From DATJHM01 sp035493895 (GTDB taxonomy: Bacteria; Chloroflexota; Ktedonobacteria; Ktedonobacterales; Ktedonobacteraceae): a stretch of 48,393 bases of DNA. Position numbers and translations under genes: made by a program. Each line of letters begins with the position of its first letter. The stretch's first letter is position 1. The notes beneath the pieces are model-generated. The model worked only from the letters and a program-made list of their open reading frames with translations, was not told where the DNA came from and did not search any database. Shown one piece after another: positions 7,832 to 14,685 of the stretch. Location of the stretch: contig DATJHM010000035.1 of the NCBI GenBank assembly GCA_035493895.1, forward strand, positions 1 to 48,393. Reading direction: 5' to 3'.

Positions 7832-8065
7832 AATCTGGCATATTGTTCATAACTGTTAGACTCTCTATAGAAGAGTTAGCTAAAAAGCTATGAGCAACGT
7901 GTAGTAGATATATACTGCAAAGAAGTGAGTAAAGCTGGAGAATCATTTTCTCTTCAGCATGTCCACTTTTCTCTTCTTTATCGTAGGCGTTGCAGCCTAT
8001 CGTTAGTGGTACATTGTTGTTTAGTAGGACGCAATACGTCGCGTCCAGCAGAAAGAGAGCAATCC
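7832..8065 (+). promoter_or_regulatory. Structured leader before glpK
   Basis: No gene. Several hairpins are visible. A nested stem at 7923-7968 (AAGTG/CACTT outside, GCTG/CAGC inside) is followed by the T-rich TTTCTCTTCTTTA, so it is terminator-like. TAGGC/GCCTA lies near 7984-7999, and GGACGC (8027-8032) pairs with GCGTCC (8041-8046) just before the ribosome binding site. This is plausible target RNA for a GlpP-type antiterminator; the proposal rests on structure and context. Confidence 0.45.
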
Positions 8066-9571
8066 ATGGCGAAGTATGTGCTTGCACTAGATCAAGGCAC
8101 GACCAGCTCGCGTGCAATCGTATTTAATCATGACGGTGCGATTGTCAGTGTGGCTCAGCGCGAGTTTCCGCAGATCTATCCCGAGCCGGGCCTCGTAGAG
8201 CACAACCCGGAAGACATCTGGTCGAGCCAGCTTGCGGTTGCGCAGGAAGCGATGAAACAGGCCAAAGTTCAGGCCAGCGACATCGCCGCACTGGGCATCA
8301 CCAATCAGCGCGAAACGGCGCTGGTCTGGGAGAAGGCCACAGGCAAACCAGTCTTCAATGCCATCGTCTGGCAGAGTCGTCTCACAGCGCCCATCTGTGA
8401 GGAGCTCAAAGCAAAGGGATTTGACAAGGAGATCCGCGAACGTACCGGCCTGGTCACCGATGCTTATTTTTCTGGCACAAAAGTCAAGTGGATTCTGGAC
8501 AATGTCCCGGGAGCCCGTGCGAAAGCCGAGCGCGGCGAACTCCTGTTTGGCAATGTCGATACCTTCTTGATGTGGCGCCTCTCCAAAGGACGCGTCTATG
8601 CCACTGACTACTCGAATGCGTCCCGCACACTGCTCTTCAACATCTATACCCGTCAGTGGGATGATGTCATTCTGAAAGAGTTAGGGATTCCACGCTCAAT
8701 GCTCCCCGAGGTCTTACCATCCAGTGGCGTCTTCGGTGAGACCGATCCTGAGTTCTTCGGTGGCCCGATCACGATGGCCGGTGATGCTGGTGACCAGCAG
8801 GCTGCAACCTTTGGTCAGGCCTGCTATCAGGTGGGTATGGCGAAGAATACCTATGGTACAGGCAGCTTCATGCTGATGAACACAGGCTCTAAGGGGATTC
8901 ATTCGCAGCGCGGGCTGCTGACAACGCTGGCCTGGGGCATTGGCGATAAAGTGCATCCTGACATCACCTATGCGCTGGAAGGCAGCATCTTTGTGACAGG
9001 AGCCGCTGTACAATGGCTACGCGACGGATTGCGTGCCATCAAAAACAGCGTTGATGTAGAAGCTCTTGCAAGCGAGGTTCCTGATAATGGTGGCGTCTAT
9101 CTGGTCCCGGCCTTTGTTGGTCTGGGTGCTCCCTACTGGGATCCGAACGCCCGAGGCACCATTGTCGGCCTGACACGCGGTTCCAGCATCGCACACATTG
9201 CCCGTGCCTCCCTGGAATCCATGTGTTATCAAACTCGAGACGTACTGGAGTCGATGATCGCAGATAGCAATGTTGATCTGAAAGCGTTACGCGTCGATGG
9301 AGGTGCGGTCGTCAATAATCTGTTGATGCAGTTCCAGGCTGACATACTGGGTGTTCCGGTACAGCGTCCGAAAGTTGCAGAGACGACGGCGCTCGGTGCA
9401 GCTTACCTGGCAGGCCTGGCTGTCGGCTACTGGCAGAGTACCGAAGAAGTCTCACGCCAGTGGGCAGTCGATCGCACCTTTGAACCGAAAATGAGCAAGG
9501 ATCAGCGAGATTCTCTCCATGCAAACTGGAAACGCGCAGTGGAGCGCTCTCTGAATTGGGCCCAGTCCTGA
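8066..9571 (+). CDS. glpK: Glycerol kinase
   Basis: A 501-residue FGGY-family kinase that phosphorylates glycerol to sn-glycerol 3-phosphate with ATP. The start at 8066 is preceded by GAAAGAGAG and gives the canonical N-terminus YVLALDQGTTSSRAIVF. Other diagnostic blocks are ITNQRETALVWEKATG, AGDAGDQQAATFGQAC, KNTYGTGSFMLMNTG and RVDGGAVVNNLLMQFQADIL. Full family length. It is first of a glpK-glpF-glpD order that continues into dhaKLM, all on the plus strand. Upstream hairpins suggest control at the transcript level. Confidence 0.97.
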   Translation: MAKYVLALDQGTTSSRAIVFNHDGAIVSVAQREFPQIYPEPGLVEHNPEDIWSSQLAVAQEAMKQAKVQASDIAALGITNQRETALVWEKATGKPVFNAIVWQSRLTAPICEELKAKGFDKEIRERTGLVTDAYFSGTKVKWILDNVPGARAKAERGELLFGNVDTFLMWRLSKGRVYATDYSNASRTLLFNIYTRQWDDVILKELGIPRSMLPEVLPSSGVFGETDPEFFGGPITMAGDAGDQQAATFGQACYQVGMAKNTYGTGSFMLMNTGSKGIHSQRGLLTTLAWGIGDKVHPDITYALEGSIFVTGAAVQWLRDGLRAIKNSVDVEALASEVPDNGGVYLVPAFVGLGAPYWDPNARGTIVGLTRGSSIAHIARASLESMCYQTRDVLESMIADSNVDLKALRVDGGAVVNNLLMQFQADILGVPVQRPKVAETTALGAAYLAGLAVGYWQSTEEVSRQWAVDRTFEPKMSKDQRDSLHANWKRAVERSLNWAQS

Positions 9572-9739
9572 TTTGGACGATGGCGAGGGAGCAAAGCTTG
9601 CTTTGTATCCTCGCCCTCTGTCCCAGCAGCTTCTCTGCTTTACTGGAGAAATAGTAAAGCAGACCTGTTGTCAGGTTATCTTGTACTAATGTTTGGCAAG
9701 AGCAAAACAAGAACAGAAACAGAAACGGAGTAACTACTC
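9572..9739 (+). promoter_or_regulatory. Structured spacer between glpK and glpF
   Basis: Three successive hairpins: GGCGAGG/CCTCGCC at 9582-9615; a perfect 10-bp stem CTGCTTTACT/AGTAAAGCAG at 9635-9662; and ACCTG/CAGGT at 9663-9676 followed by TATCTTG. None has a strong T-run. They may be processing sites, weak terminators or antiterminator targets within the operon. Confidence 0.45.
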
Positions 9740-10618
9740 ATGGCAACGAGAACGATCTCCACGAGACCAAGCGCCCTTTCAGGGACACTTGGGGAGTGTA
9801 TAGCCGAGTTTATGGGTACGATGGTTTTATTGCTCTTTGGTGATGGCTGTGTCGCCACATTCGCCCTTTTCACCAATGTAGGTCCGAATGGCGCGGCCTC
9901 CCTGTTCGCAAATCAGTGGATCATCATAGGTTTTGGCTGGGGTTTTGCCGTCATGCTGGGCGTGTATGTTGCGGGCGCGATCAGCGGCGCACATCTCAAC
10001 CCGGCAGTCACGTTAGCGCTAGCCGTACGTGGCAAACTTCCCTGGAATAAAGTGCTGCCCTATATGGGCTCACAGGTTTTGGGCGCATTTATCGCTGCTG
10101 CCATCCTTTTCTTCGTCTATCAAGGGGCAATCATGAATGCGGCGGGTGGCAAAAACATTGCTGATGCAGTAGGAACCGTCTTCTATACCGCACCAAAACC
10201 ATTTGTCGGCACCTTTGGCGCCTTCTGTGATGAGTTTGTCGGCACAGCATTGCTTGTCGGTCTGATCTTCGCAATCACCGATGGGCGTAATCAGCCTGTG
10301 CAGGGCAACCTGAATCCGCTGATCATCGGCTTCATCGTTGTCGCGATCGGCCTTTCGTTCGGCCTCAATACCGGTTATGCAATCAACCCGGCTCGTGACT
10401 TTGGTCCTCGTCTGTGGATTGCGATCGTCAGCGGTGGTGCCAGCCTGAACTCTTACACCTGGATCCCAATAGTTGCACCATTGCTTGGAGGTGTCGCTGG
10501 TGCCTTCATTTATGACTATACTATTGCGAAGATTATTGAGGCCAAGCATCTCACCCAATCTGGCGATACCGTCACAAAGGGCGAGTCTGTGCGAGAACCT
10601 GCTGTTGACAACTTTTAA
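9740..10618 (+). CDS. glpF: Glycerol facilitator (aquaglyceroporin, MIP family)
   Basis: A 292-residue integral membrane channel with the two half-helix NPA motifs of aquaporins: GAHLNPAVTLAL (Asn87) and AINPARDFGPR (Asn216). The aspartate after the second NPAR is the marker of glycerol-conducting members. Six hydrophobic segments are visible, with an insertion between them as usual in GlpF. The start has GGAG about ten bases upstream. It lies between glpK and glpD and would allow glycerol entry for trapping by GlpK. Confidence 0.95.
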   Translation: MATRTISTRPSALSGTLGECIAEFMGTMVLLLFGDGCVATFALFTNVGPNGAASLFANQWIIIGFGWGFAVMLGVYVAGAISGAHLNPAVTLALAVRGKLPWNKVLPYMGSQVLGAFIAAAILFFVYQGAIMNAAGGKNIADAVGTVFYTAPKPFVGTFGAFCDEFVGTALLVGLIFAITDGRNQPVQGNLNPLIIGFIVVAIGLSFGLNTGYAINPARDFGPRLWIAIVSGGASLNSYTWIPIVAPLLGGVAGAFIYDYTIAKIIEAKHLTQSGDTVTKGESVREPAVDNF

Positions 10619-10659
10619 GTTCAGTTCTTTGCTTACCTAGCAACGCACGAAAGGATGGG

Positions 10660-10722
10660 GATACGACGAGGGTAAGGACGGTTTTCGACGACTGCACCTG
10701 AACGTGCTTACCACCTCGTATC
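10660..10722 (+). promoter_or_regulatory. Long imperfect hairpin in the glpD leader
   Basis: GATAC (10660) pairs with GTATC (10718-10722), continuing inward through GAGG/CCTC and GTAAG/CTTAC with small bulges. It ends 15 bases before the glpD ATG. No clear Shine-Dalgarno sequence exists between the hairpin and the start, so folding could affect translation. GlpP in Bacillus acts on the glpD leader, which makes this a candidate target. Confidence 0.45.
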
Positions 10723-10737
10723 TCCTTCAGACAAATT

Positions 10738-12435
10738 ATGCAACCACTTTCTTCTGCTACGCGCAGTAGCAATCTTGCTCAACTGGCGGAACAACAATTT
10801 GATGTTCTGGTGATTGGCGGCGGCGTCACAGGTGCCGGTGTCGCACTGGATGCCGTGGCTCGTGGCTATCGGGTGGCCCTGGTCGAAAAAATCGATTTTG
10901 CCAGTGGCACCAGCAGCAAATCAACAAAGCTCGTGCATGGTGGCATCCGCTATCTCCCAAACTTCGATTTTCCGCTGGTCCATGAGGCTCTTGTTGAACG
11001 TGGCCTTCTCTTACAGAATGCGCCATACCTGGTTCACCCGGTTCCTTTTGTTTTACCTATTTACGAAGGGGATAAGCATCCCGTTGGTATGCCGTTTACG
11101 ACCCCTGGTGGGATCGGCCTGACCTTCCTGCTGGATATTGGCCTCTGGCTCTACGATGGTCTGGCCGGTCGCTACAATATCAAACGCCATCGCCGTTTAA
11201 GCCGCGAGCAGGTACTCAAGCAAGCTCCGAACCTGGTACAAGAGGGTTTGAAAGAGGGCTTTGTCTACTATGATGCACAGACAAATGATGCCCGCCTGAC
11301 GATGGCCCTGATCCGCACCGCTGCACAATATGGGGCCACGATTGTCAATTATTGTGAGGCAGAGTCGTTCCTGAGCGAGGGCGGCCAGATATGCGGCGCC
11401 CAGGTACGCGATACGTTGCATGACCAGAGTGTGACGGTGCGTGCCCGCCATGTCATCAATGCGGCAGGCATTTTCTCGGAACAGGTTGAAGCGCTCACTG
11501 GTACCCAACCACAAATTCAGATCGAGCCCAGTAAAGGCGTCCATCTGGTGCTCTCTAAAAAAGATATTGAGATCGGGGATAGCGCTATCGTTCTCCCTGA
11601 GACCGAGGATAAACGCATTCTCTTCATCGTTCCCTGGCAGTCACGCATCATCTTTGGCACTACAGATACTGGCTCCGGCGATCTCGATCATCCTGTTGCT
11701 TCTCAAGAAGACATTACTTATCTCTTGAAATATCTCAATCGCTATCTCAAGGTTAACCTGAGCGAGGAAGATATTGTGAGTGTGTATGCAGGCTATCGCC
11801 CGCTGATCAAGCCACGGAATACAAATGGCGCTTCGACAGCGAAAATCTCACGTTCACACTCGGTACTGCAAAGTCCGTCCGGTCTGGTTTCGATCGTCGG
11901 CGGTAAAATGACGACGTACCGACGCATGGCACAGGATACGATGGATGTGATTAGTCGCCGCGACGGCGTGAAGCCGGTTCATCCAACACATTCAATTCCT
12001 TTACAGGGTAGCGCGGCCTGGCCCATCGTGCAACGAAAGCTTGCGCAACGCGGCAAGGATCTGGGTCTGAGCCAGGAAACCATTACACACCTTGGCCATA
12101 GCTATGGCTCTGAAGCGGCGACGATTCTTGATATTGTGCAGGAAAATGCAACTCTGGCGACACCGCTCATTGCAGATCTGCCCTATATTCAAGCTGAGGT
12201 GATCTACGCCTGCCGTTATGAGATGGCGATGACCCCTTATGATATTCTGGCCCGTAGAACTTCCATTACGCTTGAGGATCGCCAGCAAGGTCTCAACATT
12301 GTAGATGACATTGCAGCGTTGATGGCTCAGGAGCTTCACTGGTCTCATGCGCAACAACAGGATGCGTCTTATGCATTCCGTGAGGCGATGCAACGACAGG
12401 TTATTATTGAACCAGGGATCCAGAGAACGGTATGA
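10738..12435 (+). CDS. glpD: Aerobic glycerol-3-phosphate dehydrogenase/oxidase (FAD)
   Basis: A 565-residue FAD-dependent enzyme that oxidises sn-glycerol 3-phosphate to dihydroxyacetone phosphate. It passes electrons to quinone or oxygen, peripherally bound at the membrane. The N-terminal Rossmann motif is VIGGGVTGAGVALDAVARG (about residues 26-44), followed by the GlpD block SGTSSKSTKLVHGGIRYL. Also present are VINAAGIFSEQV, FGTTDTG, YAGYRPLI and IVGGKMTTYRRMA, and the helical C-terminal domain ends with the DILARRTSI type signature. Family length is normal. No good ribosome binding site is seen; a long hairpin occupies the leader. Confidence 0.96.
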   Translation: MQPLSSATRSSNLAQLAEQQFDVLVIGGGVTGAGVALDAVARGYRVALVEKIDFASGTSSKSTKLVHGGIRYLPNFDFPLVHEALVERGLLLQNAPYLVHPVPFVLPIYEGDKHPVGMPFTTPGGIGLTFLLDIGLWLYDGLAGRYNIKRHRRLSREQVLKQAPNLVQEGLKEGFVYYDAQTNDARLTMALIRTAAQYGATIVNYCEAESFLSEGGQICGAQVRDTLHDQSVTVRARHVINAAGIFSEQVEALTGTQPQIQIEPSKGVHLVLSKKDIEIGDSAIVLPETEDKRILFIVPWQSRIIFGTTDTGSGDLDHPVASQEDITYLLKYLNRYLKVNLSEEDIVSVYAGYRPLIKPRNTNGASTAKISRSHSVLQSPSGLVSIVGGKMTTYRRMAQDTMDVISRRDGVKPVHPTHSIPLQGSAAWPIVQRKLAQRGKDLGLSQETITHLGHSYGSEAATILDIVQENATLATPLIADLPYIQAEVIYACRYEMAMTPYDILARRTSITLEDRQQGLNIVDDIAALMAQELHWSHAQQQDASYAFREAMQRQVIIEPGIQRTV

Positions 12436-12487
12436 TGTCTATCAGCGTACATCATCTTTCTCGGTTTGGTTACACTGACAGTACAAG

Positions 12488-12514
12488 AATAAGCTACGGC
12501 GATCGTAGCTTATT
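12488..12514 (+). promoter_or_regulatory. Perfect 11-bp hairpin in the dhaK leader
   Basis: AATAAGCTACG, five bases, CGTAGCTTATT. There is no T-run after it, so it is unlikely to be a simple terminator. It sits between glpD and dhaK, 46 bases before the dhaK start, and could be an operator or an RNA structure separating the glp and dha parts of the operon. Confidence 0.5.
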
Positions 12515-12559
12515 CAGGAGTTTGGCGTATTTCTCTGATACATGCAGAAAGGCAATGCT

Positions 12560-13561
12560 ATGAAAAAGTTGATCAACAGACCCGAAGATGTCGTCAAAGA
12601 AGCTTTGTCAGGCATGCTTGCGGCTCATTCTGATCTGCTCCGCGTCGATATCGAGCAGCAAATCATTGTGCGCAAAGATGCACCGATCGCAGGAAAAGTA
12701 GGTGTGATTTCGGGAGGCGGGAGCGGCCATGAACCGATGCATGGCGGCTTTGTAGGCGTTGGTATGCTGGATGCAGCCTGCCCCGGCGCAGTCTTCACCT
12801 CTCCGGTTCCTGATCAAATGGTGGCGGCAACGCGGGCAGTGAATGGGGGTGCTGGTGTATTATATATTATCAAAAACTACACTGGCGATGTACTCAACTT
12901 TGAAATGGCCGCCGATCTGGCAGATGCGGAGGACATCAAGGTTGAGAGCGTGATTATCAACGACGATGTTGCCGTACAGGATAGCCTGTATACGGCGGGT
13001 CGCCGCGGAGTGGGCGCGACCGTTCTGCTGGAGAAGATCGTGGGCGGGCTGGCGGAGACAAAGGCTCCTCTGGATCAGGTGGCAGCGCTGGCACGCAAGG
13101 TGAACGATCAGGCACGCAGCATGGGTATGGCGCTCACGTCCTGTACGGTTCCAGCTGCGGGCAAACCGACTTTTGAACTGGGTGAGGATGAAATGGAAAT
13201 CGGCATCGGTATTCACGGCGAGCCCGGCAGACGCCGCGCTAAGGTGGCTCCGGCCGCCGATGTTACCGAGATGCTGGTTTCTCCTATCATTGAAGATCTC
13301 GGTCTCAAAGCGGGCGAACAGGTGCTGGCATTCGTCAATGGTCTGGGTGGCACGCCGCAGATCGAACTCTACATCATTTTTGATGCGCTACAGCGCATTC
13401 TCAGAGGCAAACGTATCTCTATTGCCCGTTCCCTCGTCGGGAACTATATTACGTCCCTGGAGATGGCGGGCTGCTCTATCACGCTGTTGCGTATGGATGA
13501 CGAGCTCATCAAATATTGGGATGCGCCAGTACTCACGCCAGGGCTCCGCTGGGGCATGTAG
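12560..13561 (+). CDS. dhaK: Dihydroxyacetone kinase, substrate-binding subunit DhaK
   Basis: A 333-residue DhaK that binds dihydroxyacetone covalently as a hemiaminal on a histidine. The start at 12560 follows AAAGG. Diagnostic blocks are ISGGGSGHEPMHGGFVG, the nucleotide-fold segment GVLYIIKNYTGDVLNFEMA, and GIGIHGEPGRRR, where His219 is the substrate-binding residue. The C-terminal half shows VLAFVNGLGGTPQIELYI. It is followed, after an inserted element, by dhaL and the DhaM fusion. The full set is therefore the PEP-dependent type of kinase, not the ATP-dependent single-chain one. Confidence 0.96.
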   Translation: MKKLINRPEDVVKEALSGMLAAHSDLLRVDIEQQIIVRKDAPIAGKVGVISGGGSGHEPMHGGFVGVGMLDAACPGAVFTSPVPDQMVAATRAVNGGAGVLYIIKNYTGDVLNFEMAADLADAEDIKVESVIINDDVAVQDSLYTAGRRGVGATVLLEKIVGGLAETKAPLDQVAALARKVNDQARSMGMALTSCTVPAAGKPTFELGEDEMEIGIGIHGEPGRRRAKVAPAADVTEMLVSPIIEDLGLKAGEQVLAFVNGLGGTPQIELYIIFDALQRILRGKRISIARSLVGNYITSLEMAGCSITLLRMDDELIKYWDAPVLTPGLRWGM

Positions 13562-13587
13562 TTTTGAAGAGGCGCAGACAAGCCGCA

Positions 13588-13918
13588 ATGTCACGTAGAT
13601 AAGGAAAATCCGCGACGCTACTGGTCGGTCAAACGTGATTGCATCCTGTTTGACGGCCATCGTACACAGGCCAGTAGGGACGCCATGTCGAATGGCGTCC
13701 GCCCCCACTGGCCATCTCGCCCTCGCACACGCTCGAGAAGCACAGACGAGGGCGAGATGGCCGGTGGGGAACGGGGACGCAATTGCGCTGCGGCTCCATC
13801 GCGTCCCTACTGGCCTGGGGAGCTGTTTTGCGGGTTACCCAAACGTGTGCAATGATGTTTGGCCGACAAGCCGCGACGTTGCGGAAATGATGGGAGATTC
13901 TCCTTATTTCCGTGACAT
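13588..13918. mobile_element. 331-bp nested palindromic element (MITE-like) between dhaK and dhaL
   Basis: Terminal inverted repeats of 23 bases (13588-13610 and 13896-13918, about 20 of 23 matching, beginning ATGTCACG). Inside are further paired blocks: GTCGG(T/C)CAAAC-containing arms near 13624 and 13856; a perfect 17-bp pair at 13667-13683 and 13801-13817; and a 23-bp pair with one mismatch at 13703-13725 and 13747-13769. There is also a 9-bp hairpin, GGACGCCAT/ATGGCGTCC. A 10-bp direct repeat, GCAGACAAGC, flanks it (13574-13583 and 13920-13929) and may be a target duplication. No credible protein is encoded, so it would depend on a transposase elsewhere. Confidence 0.75.
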
Positions 13919-14022
13919 GGCAGACAAGCAGCGCCTCTATGAGAATATTTGGGGCAAAGAAATCGCCTCGGGCGCAGAGAAATCGCGCCTGCGAAGGGAT
14001 AATAGGGGAAAGACAGAAGAAG

Positions 14023-14649
14023 ATGAATACTGAGGACATACAGCATTGGTTGGAGCGCACCGCTGAAGTATTGCATGAGAATGCGTCCTATCTTACTCAG
14101 CTCGATGCGGCTATTGGCGATGCGGATCACGGCAGCAATATGGATCGTGGCTTTCAGGCGGTTGTGACTAAATTGTCCGCCACGAGTAGCGCGGATATGT
14201 CTGCCCAGCTAAAAACGGTTGGAGCCACCCTTGTCTCCACGGTAGGTGGGGCCAGTGGACCGCTCTATGGGACCGCGTTTCTCCGTGCCGCGGCTGCGAT
14301 CAGCGGGAAAGGGACGTTGGAGAGTGCCGATGTGGTGGCAATGCTCGATGCGTTCTATGGAGGCGTTGTCACACGGGGAAAGGCACACACGGGCGAGAAG
14401 ACAATGCTGGATGCCCTGTCCCCTGCGGTAGAGGCGGCAAAAAAGGCTCTGGCTGAAGGTGCCTCGCTTGCGGAAGTGACCAGCCGCGCCAGTCAGGCAG
14501 CAGAAGAGGGCATGAAAGCAACTACGCCGATGCTCGCAACAAAAGGACGTGCCAGCTATCTTGGTGAACGCAGCATTGGACACCAGGACCCGGGAGCAAC
14601 TTCAAGCTGGCTGATTTTACGAAGCCTGGCGGAAACCGCCGCTCAGTAG
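14023..14649 (+). CDS. dhaL: Dihydroxyacetone kinase, ADP-binding subunit DhaL
   Basis: A 209-residue DhaL with the ADP and magnesium-binding signature LDAAIGDADHGSNMDRGF near the N-terminus, then GGASGPLYGTAFLRAA and the closing RASYLGERSIGHQDPGATS block. DhaL carries ADP as a permanent cofactor that is rephosphorylated by DhaM and passes phosphate to the DHA bound on DhaK. The ATG at 14023 follows GAAAGACAGAAGAAG; longer upstream frames run into the inserted element and are not credible. It is 36 bases before the DhaM fusion gene, which suggests tight coexpression. Confidence 0.96.
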   Translation: MNTEDIQHWLERTAEVLHENASYLTQLDAAIGDADHGSNMDRGFQAVVTKLSATSSADMSAQLKTVGATLVSTVGGASGPLYGTAFLRAAAAISGKGTLESADVVAMLDAFYGGVVTRGKAHTGEKTMLDALSPAVEAAKKALAEGASLAEVTSRASQAAEEGMKATTPMLATKGRASYLGERSIGHQDPGATSSWLILRSLAETAAQ

Positions 14650-14685
14650 GCTTTATACTAGAGATAAAGGGAGGATAGTACTGTC

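Noticed and set aside
9312..9710. Minus-strand frame across the 3' end of glpK
   Set aside because: Antisense shadow of glpK with no protein-family features.
13635..14033. Open frames of about 130-140 residues across the dhaK-dhaL spacer
   Set aside because: They run through the palindromic arms of the MITE-like element; composition follows the inverted repeats and no start site is convincing.
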